This document shows positions 43,345-52,854 of a DNA stretch of 64,000 nt, one piece after another. The notes beneath the pieces were generated by a model that saw nothing but the letters and a program-made list of their open reading frames with translations, was not told the origin of the DNA and searched no databases. The stretch lies in assembly GCA_020639075.1 (NCBI GenBank), contig JACKHI010000001.1, positions 682,001 to 746,000 of the forward strand, read 5' to 3'. The stretch's first letter is position 1. Each line of letters opens with the position of its first letter. The position numbers and the translations under genes were made by a program. Source of the DNA: Phycisphaerales bacterium (GTDB taxonomy: Bacteria; Planctomycetota; Phycisphaerae; UBA1845; UTPLA1).

Positions 43345-45878
43345 CCGTCGTGACGCCCTCAACGAATCCACATTCGATGCGCTACGACCAACGGTTCGGT
43401 GCGCAAAATGCACGCATCGACGGGCGGGACATTCGCGCTGCAATGAGGCCCTGCTGGAGACTTCTGGTCAAGGCCCTGTTGCTGGGGCTGTTCACTGCCT
43501 TCCCCGCCATGGCGGACGACGCAACTGTCGAGAGCATCGCGATTCACCCGCCTTCCGTCTCGCTTCAAACCGCCGGCGCGGAGCAGCGGATCGTCATCCA
43601 GGCGATTATGTCAGACGGCATCACGCGCGACGTCACCGACGAAGCGACGCTTGAATTCAGTGAAGATGGAATCGCATCTCTCGACAACGCTGTGCTGCAA
43701 CCCACGCTGGACGGAGAGACCATCCTTCGCGCCGAATACCAGGGGAAACGCGCCGAGTCCCGAATCGTTGTCGGCGATTCAATGACTCTGGCGCCCGTGC
43801 GTTTCCGCATGGACGTGATGCCGGTCCTAAACAAGGCGGGCTGCAACAGTGGTTCCTGTCACGGTTCCGCCCGTGGGCAGGACGGGTTTCATCTGTCGTT
43901 GTTTGGATACGACCCGGCCGGCGACTACTACACACTAACGCGAGAGCTGCCGGGGCGACGTATCGATCGAGCCCTTCCGGAAGAGAGCCTGCTGCTCAAG
44001 AAGGCGATCAACGCCGTGGCCCACACGGGCGGCGAACGATTCACGAGAAACAGCCGCGCATATCGACTTCTGGCCGCATGGATTCGAAGCGGCGCCGCGG
44101 ACGACGCCGGCCAATCTCCCGCCGTCAGCGCGCTGACGATCGCCCCAACGGAAATCGCAATGGTCGAGGGCAATGCGACCCATCGACTCGTTGCGACAGC
44201 GACCTATGCCGATGGCTCGCAGCGCGACGTTTCATCAACGGCCGTATACATCTCGAATAACGATCGCACCGCAAGCGTCAGTCCCGACGGCGTCGTGACG
44301 GCCGGCGTCCCCGGCGAGGCCCTCATCCTCGCGAGATTCGACACGTTTACCGTTGGCGTCTCCGTCATTGTCGTACCCGAAGGAATGGACGATCCCGGCC
44401 CCCCTGTCGCACCGGCAAATTACATTGACGAATTGATCGGCGCGAAACTCCGCAAACTGCGTATCAGACCGACGGACATCTGCGACGACGCGACCTTCTT
44501 GCGCCGCGTCAGCATCGACATTACAGGTAGACTCCCGACCGCCGAACAATTCGAGGCCTTTGAAAAAGACGCCGACCAATCCAAGCGCGCCCGGCTCGTA
44601 GACGAACTGCTTCAGAAGAAAGAATTCGTCGAAATCTGGGTCATGAAATGGGCGCATCGCCTCGGGATTCGATCCACGATCCTCGTCAGTCAGAAGGCTG
44701 CGTTGCTCTACCACGGCTGGCTTCAGGAACGACTCGCAAATGAAGTCCCGATCAACCAACTCGTCGGCGAATTGATCGGCGCGACCGGCGGCACCTTCAC
44801 CAATCCCGCCACGAATTTCTACCAGCTCGAACAGTCGCCGCTGAAGCTGTCGGAAAACGTCGCTCAGGCGTTTCTCGGCGTCCGCGTTCAATGCGCTCAG
44901 TGCCACAATCACCCGTTCGATCGCTGGACGATGAATGACTACTACGGATTCGCCGCGTTCTTCAGCCAGATCGGCCGAAAATCCGGCGAAGATCCACGGG
45001 AAATGGTCATTTTCAACAGCAATGACGGTGAAGTCCGGCACCCCGTCGGCAACCGCGTCATGGCGCCGAAGTTCCTCGGTGATGCCGCACCCGATTTGCA
45101 TGGGCGCGACCGGCGTCAGGCGCTCGCCGAATGGTTGAGCGACGCGAATAATCGCATGTTCGCTCGCAACGCAGCGAACTTCGCCTGGTCGCACTTCTTC
45201 GGACGCGGCATCGTCGAACCGATCGATGATTTCCGAGTCAGCAATCCACCCGCCAACGGCCCCCTGTTGGAAGCCCTTGCCGACCACCTCATCGAGTACC
45301 ATCACGATCTTCGCCGATTGGTTCGGGATATCTGTCTTTCGAATGCCTACCAACGAAGTATCCCGTCGACGTCGCTGGGTATCGCGGCGGAAGCGAACTT
45401 CGCCCACGCAATCGTTCGATCCCTTCCCGCGGAGACTCTGCTCGATTGCATCTCGCAGGCCACGGGCGCGCCGCACAAATACGCCGGACTGCCGCTCGGC
45501 GCTCGTGCGACACAGATCGCCGACGCGAGCGTCAGCAACTATTTCCTGACCACCTTCGGGCGAGTACAGATCAGCGAGAACTGCATCTGTCCCGCGCCGC
45601 CCGAGCCCAGCTTGTCGCAGGCCCTGCACCTGATCAGTGGCGATACGATCAACGACAAGATCAAGACCGGCGGGCTGATCGAAAGCTGGACGGCGCAAGG
45701 GGCAACGCCGGAGCAGATCGTCACGCGCCTCTATGTGCGATGCCTTTCGCGCGCACCGACGCCTCATGAATTGGACGCCGTCACTGGTCTTCTGAATACG
45801 TCGGCGGACGTCAAACCGGCGTTGTTCGACCTGTTTTGGGCAATCCTCAATAGCAAGGAGTTCATCTTCAATCACTAG
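43341..45878 (+). CDS. Secreted DUF1549/DUF1553 protein with Big-like domains and heme-like motifs
   Basis: An 845-residue protein; the GTG at 43341 overlaps the previous stop (GTGA). An internal ATG at 43444 would place the signal peptide (MRPCWRLLVKALLLGLFTAF) at the very N-terminus and may be the true start. Domains: Big-like (about 50-145), a CX4CH segment (CNSGSCHG, about 170) typical of these planctomycete proteins, a second Big-like domain (about 255-345), DUF1549 (about 360-560) containing CAQCHNHPFDRW with a CXXCH heme-type motif, and DUF1553 to the end. The family is thought to be extracytoplasmic and is often coupled to DUF1501; its function is unproven. Confidence 0.92.
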   Translation: MTVVTPSTNPHSMRYDQRFGAQNARIDGRDIRAAMRPCWRLLVKALLLGLFTAFPAMADDATVESIAIHPPSVSLQTAGAEQRIVIQAIMSDGITRDVTDEATLEFSEDGIASLDNAVLQPTLDGETILRAEYQGKRAESRIVVGDSMTLAPVRFRMDVMPVLNKAGCNSGSCHGSARGQDGFHLSLFGYDPAGDYYTLTRELPGRRIDRALPEESLLLKKAINAVAHTGGERFTRNSRAYRLLAAWIRSGAADDAGQSPAVSALTIAPTEIAMVEGNATHRLVATATYADGSQRDVSSTAVYISNNDRTASVSPDGVVTAGVPGEALILARFDTFTVGVSVIVVPEGMDDPGPPVAPANYIDELIGAKLRKLRIRPTDICDDATFLRRVSIDITGRLPTAEQFEAFEKDADQSKRARLVDELLQKKEFVEIWVMKWAHRLGIRSTILVSQKAALLYHGWLQERLANEVPINQLVGELIGATGGTFTNPATNFYQLEQSPLKLSENVAQAFLGVRVQCAQCHNHPFDRWTMNDYYGFAAFFSQIGRKSGEDPREMVIFNSNDGEVRHPVGNRVMAPKFLGDAAPDLHGRDRRQALAEWLSDANNRMFARNAANFAWSHFFGRGIVEPIDDFRVSNPPANGPLLEALADHLIEYHHDLRRLVRDICLSNAYQRSIPSTSLGIAAEANFAHAIVRSLPAETLLDCISQATGAPHKYAGLPLGARATQIADASVSNYFLTTFGRVQISENCICPAPPEPSLSQALHLISGDTINDKIKTGGLIESWTAQGATPEQIVTRLYVRCLSRAPTPHELDAVTGLLNTSADVKPALFDLFWAILNSKEFIFNH

Positions 45879-45950
45879 GGACTCAGTCGCATCACAGCGA
45901 CAAGCGGAATCGCGACGGACGGCACAAGCCTCGGCAATCACGCAGAACGA

Positions 45951-48224
45951 ATGAAAGCAACAATTTCCATCATGAATAGACGCATCCCGACAATCCACCT
46001 GATTGCCGCCGGGATGTTGGCGATTTCAACTCGGTCTGCGCGCGCGGACGACGTTATTTCATTCCAGACCAATGTTAGGCCCATCATTCAGACGCGTTGC
46101 GCGAGTTGTCACAATCCCGACAAACTCAAGGGCGGGTTGAATATGACGACCTACCAGGGCCTGTTGGCAGGCGGCAGCGGCGGGAAGGTCGTGGTTCCCG
46201 GGAAGCCGGACGACAGTGTGATTCTCGGCGTCATCATCCAATCGCGCGAGCCGAAGATGCCACCATCGGGCAATAAACTCCCGGACGCGGAAATAGAGAC
46301 GGTTCGTGCGTGGATTCAACAGGGCTGCAAAGAGACACCGGATGGACCGGCCGCCGTCGCCGACGAAGGCCCCGTCCTGCAACCGCTGACGCCTGGCCAT
46401 CGCGGCGAACTGTCAACGCAACTGCCATTGGCCTGGCCGCTCGCCGAATTGACGGAAGCCGACCGCCCGGACGCCGTCGTGTCCATCGCAGCGCACCCCG
46501 GCTCACCCGTTGTAGCGCTGGCGGCACAACAGCAGGTCCTGATCTATCATGTGCCCTCGCAGAAACTGCTCGGCGCCCTGCCGACGGGCCCAGGTTTTCC
46601 GAAGCAAGTGCGCTTTTCAAACGACGGTCGACTCCTCGTCGCCGTCGGCGGCGTCGCCGCGCAATCCGGGTTCGTGCGTGCATGGAATACCAGCGACGGA
46701 AACCTCGTCGTCAACATCGAACATGCATCGGACGCCGTACTGGCCGCGGACATTGACGCGGACCTGCGATGGTGCGCGCTGGGCAGCCGATCCGGCGCCG
46801 TGCAGGTCCACGATCTTGCGGACGGCAGGATCATCCACGAGTACAAGAAACACACCGATTGGATCACGGACATACAGTTCAGCCCGGACGCACTCCTGCT
46901 CGCGACAGCCGATCGGTCAGGCGGCGTCTTCGTGTGGGAGTCTGAATCACACAATCTGATGCACGCGCTGCCGACCCACCCCGGCGCCGTGACGTCGCTT
47001 GCATGGCGCAGCGATTCCAACCTTCTAGCTACAGCGTGCGAGGACGGCCAAATCCGTCTCTATGAATCCGAAAGTGGTGCAGAAGTAAGATCCTGGGGAG
47101 CTCATGCAAACGGCACGCGCTGCGTCCGTTGGTCCGGCACAGGCCAATTGGTGACGGCCGGCCGAGACAATCTTGTGAAAGTCTGGAATCCGGATTTCAC
47201 CCCGGCCAAGCCGCTCCCGGCATTCGACGACATTGCGCTCGCCTGCACTTTTGACTGCAGCGGCAGGCGCGTGATCGCGTCGGACTACAACGGCAATGTC
47301 CGAATCATGGACGTCGAATCGGGTGCGACGATCAAACAACTCGACGCAAACCCAGCCCCGATCGAGCATCAACTCGCGGTACTGCAACAGCAGCACACCG
47401 ACGCAACGCAGCGCGTTGAATCCAGCCGCGCAGCGCTGGACGAGGCGAAAGCCGCGATGGAAGCCCAAGCCAAGTCGCTCGATGAATCGTCGCAAGCCCT
47501 CGCCGCGGCGAACCTCGAACTAAAGCGCCTGCAAGCTGCTGAACTTCGCGCACAGCTCGATACGTTGCGGGCACAACTCGCAATGACGAACCGCAACCAC
47601 CGACCGATCTACGATGCGGCCAAGTCGGCGGATGCGACAGTCGCCGAGGCGAATGCGGCTGTGGCATCCGCGCGCGTCAACTTGGAAGCCGCCGACAAAT
47701 CGATCGAGACGAACGAACAGCAACTCGCCGACGCCCGCCAACATCTTGTGGAACTGAACGAAACACAGCAGAAGATCCAACAGCGACTAAACGACTCCCA
47801 AGAGGCGCTTAGCCGCCTGACCGACGCCGAACAAGCGGTTCAACAACAAGTGGCGGCACAACCCGAAAGCGACGGACTCCGCCAAACACTGGAACATACA
47901 ACGAGCGCTAAGACCCTGTTGACAGGGGAAATCAAAACGTTGCATGCGCAGAAAGACGCGCTCGTGCGGGATGTCGGCGATACGTCGACCGCCATCGAGT
48001 CAATAGCATCAGTTAGCAAAGCTCAGGGCGATCAACGCTCAATCGCCGTTCAGCGACTCAATGAAGCCGAGGCGGCACTCCGACAAGCAACAGAAACAGC
48101 GGAATCACATCGACGACGCGCCAACGAGGCGTCGCAACAGGAAGCGGAGATCGAAGCTCAGATACAAGCGGCCCGGAACTCGTATGAAACCCTGCTCGCT
48201 GAAGTCGCATCAGCCTTCAACTGA
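45951..48224 (+). CDS. Cytochrome c-like / WD40 / coiled-coil fusion protein
   Basis: A 757-residue protein with a signal peptide (about 8-33) and a planctomycete-type cytochrome c domain: CASCH at about residue 50, and MPPSGNKLPDAEIETVRAWI near 104-123 supplying a possible Met ligand. From about 165 to 450 there are some six WD40 repeats, e.g. VRAWNTSDG, VQVHDLADG, VFVWESESHN, IRLYESESG and VKVWNPDF. The last ~300 residues are strongly helical and rich in Gln, Ala and Glu (KAAMEAQAKSLDESSQALAA and similar), a long coiled coil. It lies 72 bases behind the DUF1549/DUF1553 gene. It may tether electron-transfer heme to a periplasmic scaffold, which is inference. ATG 45972 is an alternative start. 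Confidence 0.9.
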   Translation: MKATISIMNRRIPTIHLIAAGMLAISTRSARADDVISFQTNVRPIIQTRCASCHNPDKLKGGLNMTTYQGLLAGGSGGKVVVPGKPDDSVILGVIIQSREPKMPPSGNKLPDAEIETVRAWIQQGCKETPDGPAAVADEGPVLQPLTPGHRGELSTQLPLAWPLAELTEADRPDAVVSIAAHPGSPVVALAAQQQVLIYHVPSQKLLGALPTGPGFPKQVRFSNDGRLLVAVGGVAAQSGFVRAWNTSDGNLVVNIEHASDAVLAADIDADLRWCALGSRSGAVQVHDLADGRIIHEYKKHTDWITDIQFSPDALLLATADRSGGVFVWESESHNLMHALPTHPGAVTSLAWRSDSNLLATACEDGQIRLYESESGAEVRSWGAHANGTRCVRWSGTGQLVTAGRDNLVKVWNPDFTPAKPLPAFDDIALACTFDCSGRRVIASDYNGNVRIMDVESGATIKQLDANPAPIEHQLAVLQQQHTDATQRVESSRAALDEAKAAMEAQAKSLDESSQALAAANLELKRLQAAELRAQLDTLRAQLAMTNRNHRPIYDAAKSADATVAEANAAVASARVNLEAADKSIETNEQQLADARQHLVELNETQQKIQQRLNDSQEALSRLTDAEQAVQQQVAAQPESDGLRQTLEHTTSAKTLLTGEIKTLHAQKDALVRDVGDTSTAIESIASVSKAQGDQRSIAVQRLNEAEAALRQATETAESHRRRANEASQQEAEIEAQIQAARNSYETLLAEVASAFN

Positions 48225-48317
48225 GTCGAACGCCGACGCGCAGAATCGAATTCCGCCTCATCGCTCGCGATACTCGGGCAATGACATCTCGCAATCCGAC
48301 GGCGCCCACCATGTTCG

Positions 48318-49244
48318 TCAATTCCGCTTTGGCGCCCTGCCTGCCATCTTGCCCTCCGCCGGGAACGCGTTGCAGAGACCGTCGAGCAACCTCCACTGCT
48401 TCAGAATCTCGGATTGAAGATGCCCCAGATCGACGTCGGCGGACGTGTAACGTCGCTGCCGAGACGTGTATTCCTCCAACGGCGTGCCATCAGGTCGCAC
48501 GTTGACGCGATATCGCTCGCCGTCGAATACCTCGTACAGCGGAAACAACCCGCATCGTACGGCATACTCGATCAGGTCGACGCTCTCGTCCGGTTCGGAC
48601 TTCCAACCCGTCGGACAAGGTGACAACAACAGCAGGAATCGGAAGCCCCGCGTCGCCGCGGCCGTTCGGATCTTCTGCAGGAAGTCCTCCCGATGCGCAA
48701 TGCTCAGCGTCGCGGCATAAGGAATGCGATGCGCCGTCATGATGCGCATGATGTCCTTCTTGACCTCGCACTTGCCCTTCGGCGTCGTCGTCGTGCGGAC
48801 ACCTTCCGGCGTCGCGCTGCTGCGCTGGCCGCCCGTGTTACCGTATATCTCGTTGTCGTAGCAAATGTAGATGATGTTCTCGTTACGCTCTGCGGCCGCT
48901 GAGAGCGTCGCGAGACCGATGTCATACGTCCCGCCGTCTCCCGCCCAGCAGATGACCGGCTCCGTTTCCTCGTTGAGTTCCGCAATCGTGGATAACCCCG
49001 TTGCCACGGCGGCCGAACTGGCAAACGTCGTCGCCGCGACGGGGACGCCATATCCGGATGTCGGGAATGCGCCGGCCGTCACAATGCCGCAACACGCCGG
49101 AATCGCCAGCGTCGGCCGGGCGCCGTCCAGACCCTGTTCCAGCAGCTGAAGGCCCAACGACATTCCGCAGCCGGCGCAGTTCGTGTTTCCGGCCCGGAGA
49201 ATATGCTCGCAAGGTTGATCGGCTGTCGTTAATGCGATGCTCAT
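48318..49244 (-). CDS. porB: 2-oxoacid:acceptor oxidoreductase, beta (TPP-binding) subunit
   Basis: A 308-residue subunit. The Cys-rich N-terminal segment (CEHILRAGNTNCAGCGMSLGLQLL) and another Cys provide one [4Fe-4S] cluster as in pyruvate:ferredoxin oxidoreductases. The TPP-binding motif is GDGGTYDIGLATLSAAAERN, followed by YDNEIYGNTGGQRSSATPEG, strongly like PorB. The complex oxidatively decarboxylates a 2-oxoacid (probably pyruvate) with CoA. The ATG at 49244 overlaps the TGA of porA (ATGA). Pyruvate is preferred over 2-oxoglutarate as substrate because of the overall resemblance, but this is not certain. Confidence 0.9.
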   Translation of the reverse strand: MSIALTTADQPCEHILRAGNTNCAGCGMSLGLQLLEQGLDGARPTLAIPACCGIVTAGAFPTSGYGVPVAATTFASSAAVATGLSTIAELNEETEPVICWAGDGGTYDIGLATLSAAAERNENIIYICYDNEIYGNTGGQRSSATPEGVRTTTTPKGKCEVKKDIMRIMTAHRIPYAATLSIAHREDFLQKIRTAAATRGFRFLLLLSPCPTGWKSEPDESVDLIEYAVRCGLFPLYEVFDGERYRVNVRPDGTPLEEYTSRQRRYTSADVDLGHLQSEILKQWRLLDGLCNAFPAEGKMAGRAPKRN

Positions 49245-50413
49245 GCGGTCACCTCCTCCCAGACCGGCTCGGCCGACGTCTCGCGCTTGACGAGATCGTC
49301 GATGATGCGGTTAACGACGTCAGGGGTTACGTCGCCGCCGCCAAGCCCGACAACATAGTCCTGCAGCACCTCCACATCGCAACCCTGCAGCGTGGCTGCA
49401 ATCTCCTGCCAGAAGATGCCGCCCGAGCCGGGCGAATGATTCCGATCCAATACGGCCACACGCCGCTTGTCGTGAAGCGCCGCACGAATCGCATCTCGCG
49501 GAAACGGCCGAAAGAGCTTGGCGCTGACAAGGCCGATTGCTTCGCCGCCCACCCGGCGCTGTTCAATCACGTTTCGAACAGTGCGTGCGATCGTATTCGA
49601 AGCGACAACGACCGTCTCCGCCTCGTCAACGTACTCCGCGGACATTACGCCGTGCGGACGTCGACCGAAAACCTGTTCGAATTCACCTCGCGCTTCTTCG
49701 AGCACAGCCGGAACGCGCTCCATCGCCTGTTGAATCTCATGACGCATATGTTCCGTTTCGCGCGGCCAGGCGAGACCGCCAACCGTCGCGGGACGATCGA
49801 CGTTCAATCGATGCGGAATGCTGCACGTCGGCAGATATGCGTCGACCTGCTGCTGCTCAGGCAGATCCACGACCATCTGTGTATGGGAAACAATGAAGCC
49901 GTCCATGCACACCATGACCGGCAGCATGACGCGCGAATCCTCGGCAATCCGAAACGCCATGAGGATCGTATCGACCAGTTCCTGATGCGATTCAACGTAG
50001 AACTGAACCCACGCCGCGTCGCGAAGCGCCAGACTGTCACCTTGATCCGCCCAGATGTTCCAGGGCGGTCCAAGCGTTCGATTGACGGCGATCATGACGA
50101 TCGGCAATCGGAAATACCCCGCTGCAAATACGTTCTCCGCCATGTAAGCGAGACCGTTCGCCGAGCTTGCCGTAAACGCCCGGGCGCCGCCGAGTGACGC
50201 GCCGATGCAGACGGCCATCGCACTGTGCTCGGATTCGACCGGGACCACGCGCCCCTTCGCGAACTCGAATCCGCGAAGGTACTCGATGATCTCCGTCTGT
50301 GGCGTGATCGGATAGGCCCCGCAGCAACATCCGCGGGCCGAACGATTGGCCTCACCTGCCTGCGCCAGCACGTATCCCGCGGCGCCGTTCCCCGTGATCA
50401 GCTCGCGTGCCAT
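49241..50413 (-). CDS. porA: 2-oxoacid:acceptor oxidoreductase, alpha subunit
   Basis: A 390-residue alpha subunit. The TPP-pyrimidine domain starts with GNGAAGYVLAQAGE and has the conserved YPITPQTEIIEYL motif, then VPVESEHSAMAVCIGASLGG, SSANGLAYMAENVFAAGYF and NRTLGPPWNIWADQGDSL. The transketolase-C-like domain follows. It lies 16 bases after the fused gamma gene and overlaps porB. Together the three genes encode every part of a POR complex. Confidence 0.92.
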   Translation of the reverse strand: MARELITGNGAAGYVLAQAGEANRSARGCCCGAYPITPQTEIIEYLRGFEFAKGRVVPVESEHSAMAVCIGASLGGARAFTASSANGLAYMAENVFAAGYFRLPIVMIAVNRTLGPPWNIWADQGDSLALRDAAWVQFYVESHQELVDTILMAFRIAEDSRVMLPVMVCMDGFIVSHTQMVVDLPEQQQVDAYLPTCSIPHRLNVDRPATVGGLAWPRETEHMRHEIQQAMERVPAVLEEARGEFEQVFGRRPHGVMSAEYVDEAETVVVASNTIARTVRNVIEQRRVGGEAIGLVSAKLFRPFPRDAIRAALHDKRRVAVLDRNHSPGSGGIFWQEIAATLQGCDVEVLQDYVVGLGGGDVTPDVVNRIIDDLVKRETSAEPVWEEVTA

Positions 50414-50429
50414 ATCAAGCCTCCGGTCC

Positions 50430-52649
50430 CTAGAGTTCCGTCATATAGACCACGCCGCGCGGACACTGCGACGCACAAACGCCGCAGCCCTTGCAGTAGT
50501 CGTAGTTGAATTCGTACTGACCGTCGTGGCGATGCAACAGGATTCCCTCGGGGCAGTACTCAACGCATCGATCGCACTCGGTGCACATCCCGCAGCTGAA
50601 ACAGCGCTTCGCCTCTTGAATCGCCGGAGCCTGTGACGATGACTTCGCAAATCCCTCGCGGACTTCGACGAAGCTGCGCCGTCGGCGATCGGGCGATACG
50701 ACGGGCGCATGCCGTGCGGACGCATGATCGAACAGATGCGTATGAATGAACTCACGAGTCGCGATAGGCTCTGTCGCCGGCGGAAACAAGTCTTCCCCCG
50801 TCAGCGTTCGATGGATATGCAACGCCCCGCGTCGACCATTGCCGATGGCGTGCGCGACCGTACCTTCATTCTTTGCCAAGTCTCCGCCGAGAATCACCGG
50901 GGCGCCGGTCAACCCGAGCAGTTCCGCATCCTTGTTCACCTCCGCACCCTCGGGAAGAATCGAGAGATCCGCGGATTGTCCCAAAGCGAGAATGACGAGA
51001 TCGCAGTCGATATCGAATTCGGCGTCCGCCCCTGTGATCGGCACCGGACTCCTTCGGCCCGTCGCGTCCGGATCCCCCAGACGCATTCGCGAACAGGTCA
51101 ATGTAAGACCCGCCTTGCCGGGAGCCGCCCGCTTCGGAAGAACCAACTCCCGCAACTCGACACCTTCCTCAAGCGCATCGACGATCTCCTCCTGAATCGC
51201 CGGCATCTCGACATGAGTGCGCCGATACAGAATCGTAACGCGAATCGCGCCGAGCCTGAGGGCTGACCGCGCCGAGTCGATCGCCGTGTTTCCGCCGCCC
51301 ACGACAACGACGCGCTGACCTGAACATGTGATGCTGCCCTCTTGTGCTCGTTCGAGGAAGTCGATTCCCTGGATAACGGCATCCCCGCATGCGCTACCCA
51401 GATCCAGGCCGCGCATCTGTTGAAGTCCGGCCGCCACGAAAATCGCATCGAATTCGCGAGTCAGCAAGAGCAGCCGTTCACGATCGATGAATTGTTCGCC
51501 TTCGAATTCGACGCCGTGTTGACGAATGTAGTCAATCTCGTCGTCAAGCACCGAATGCGGAAGCCGGTATTCAGGAATGCCCGTCCGCAGCAGGCCGCCT
51601 GGCTCGAATCCGGCGTCGAACACCTTCACGCGATAGCCCAACCGCCCAAGTTGATAGGCACAACTCAGCCCCGCGGGTCCCGATCCGACGATGGCAATCC
51701 GCTCTTCGCGCGAAGGCATCGTCGGCACAGGTCGCTGTCCCTTCTCGGCAGCGAATCGCTCCAGATCCCGAACCTGAACGGGCTCGTCGAACTCGCTCCT
51801 ATTGCACGCGTCCATACAAGGTGCCGGGCAGACTCGGCCGCACACACCCGGGAGCGGCGTCGTTTCGAGGAGGATCCGCATCGCTTCGTCGTGATTGCCT
51901 TCGCTGACGGCCGCCACGAAACCCGGAACATCGTTCCCCGCCGGGCAGGCATGAGAGCACGGCGCCTGCATTCTCCGCCGATGCGGCTGACGCGTTGCCC
52001 AATTGCCCGTCCGTATTTTCGGCGGCCCGCCGACGTCGGGATCCAGGATGCCGGCGACATGATTCGCGGCGACGGCGGGGTTATTGAGTTCGGCGTGTCC
52101 CGCGAGCGTCATGGATTGCACGCTTTCGAACGCAACGCGCGCGGCGGAGACGTTCGCGCCGCCGAACTTCAGCACCGCAATGGCGTCATTCACTTCCTGC
52201 CAGGAAAGATCCATCATTCGGCCGACGGCGCCGAGAAGCGTCGTGTTAACGATCGGAACCGTGCGCGTTCCGAGTTTGTGCTCAACGGCGATCGACGTCG
52301 CGTCGACCGACGCGACGCAGCGCCCTGGGAACATCTCCGCGAATTTCAGCGGATCGTCGGACGTATTCAGCAGAATCCAACCTTCAGGTTTGTGTCCGAC
52401 CAGAATCCCGGGCGAAATCAGCGTGCGATCCAGCACGATCAAATGATCCGGCGTTCGGACCTGATTGTGAATCGTGATCTCCTTCGAGTCGATCCGAACA
52501 AACGCCTGAAGCGGCGCGCCGGAGCGCTCCGCGGCATATACGCCGAATGCCTGGGCATACTGACCTTTGAGGAAATGCGCCGTGGCGATGAGCTTGGCAA
52601 GCGTCACGCCGCCCTGCCCACCGCGTCCATGAATGGTGATCTCGATCAT
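50430..52649 (-). CDS. Fused POR gamma subunit + GltD/NfnB-like NAD(P)H:FAD module + 2x[4Fe-4S] ferredoxin
   Basis: A 739-residue fusion read from the ATG at 52649, where gamma-subunit homology begins (MIEITIHGRGGQGGVTLAKL); the frame is open 47 codons further upstream but looks non-coding. Residues ~1-190 are the gamma subunit (FGVYAAERSGAPLQAFVR). Residues ~215-290 hold GltD-type cluster cysteines (CSHACPAG, GVCGRVCPAPCMDAC). An FAD site IVGSGPAGLSCAYQL is near 316-330 and an NAD(P) site VVVGGGNTAIDSARSAL near 450-470. The C-terminal ~90 residues have two ferredoxin motifs (CFSCGMCTECDRCVEYC, CKGCGVCASQC). This would carry electrons from the TPP centre to NAD(P)+ in one chain, in place of separate gamma and delta subunits. 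Confidence 0.9.
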   Translation of the reverse strand: MIEITIHGRGGQGGVTLAKLIATAHFLKGQYAQAFGVYAAERSGAPLQAFVRIDSKEITIHNQVRTPDHLIVLDRTLISPGILVGHKPEGWILLNTSDDPLKFAEMFPGRCVASVDATSIAVEHKLGTRTVPIVNTTLLGAVGRMMDLSWQEVNDAIAVLKFGGANVSAARVAFESVQSMTLAGHAELNNPAVAANHVAGILDPDVGGPPKIRTGNWATRQPHRRRMQAPCSHACPAGNDVPGFVAAVSEGNHDEAMRILLETTPLPGVCGRVCPAPCMDACNRSEFDEPVQVRDLERFAAEKGQRPVPTMPSREERIAIVGSGPAGLSCAYQLGRLGYRVKVFDAGFEPGGLLRTGIPEYRLPHSVLDDEIDYIRQHGVEFEGEQFIDRERLLLLTREFDAIFVAAGLQQMRGLDLGSACGDAVIQGIDFLERAQEGSITCSGQRVVVVGGGNTAIDSARSALRLGAIRVTILYRRTHVEMPAIQEEIVDALEEGVELRELVLPKRAAPGKAGLTLTCSRMRLGDPDATGRRSPVPITGADAEFDIDCDLVILALGQSADLSILPEGAEVNKDAELLGLTGAPVILGGDLAKNEGTVAHAIGNGRRGALHIHRTLTGEDLFPPATEPIATREFIHTHLFDHASARHAPVVSPDRRRRSFVEVREGFAKSSSQAPAIQEAKRCFSCGMCTECDRCVEYCPEGILLHRHDGQYEFNYDYCKGCGVCASQCPRGVVYMTEL

Positions 52650-52840
52650 GGCGTGCTCCGGTTCCGTCCGGGCTCTGCACGCATGGACGGCAGAACCCCG
52701 TCCGGTCACTATAAGTCTATCGAAGTATCCCGTAATACGCCACGCCTTTCGAGCCAGTTTGTCGACCCAAGAGCTGACGTCTCGCACCAAATCGGTCCGC
52801 TATCGTCCCGCGTAACTCGCGACTCGGTTCAATGCAATAG

Positions 52841-52854
52841 CGCTGGTTCCAGCG
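52841..52854. promoter_or_regulatory. CGCTGG-TT-CCAGCG inverted repeat
   Basis: Perfect 6-base arms with a two-base centre lie upstream of the POR operon. It may be an operator; a function is unproven. Confidence 0.25.

Noticed and set aside
44235..45998. 587-codon minus-strand frame opposite the DUF1549/DUF1553 gene
   Set aside because: The plus-strand gene has several conserved family motifs; the minus frame shows no recognisable domain despite its length.
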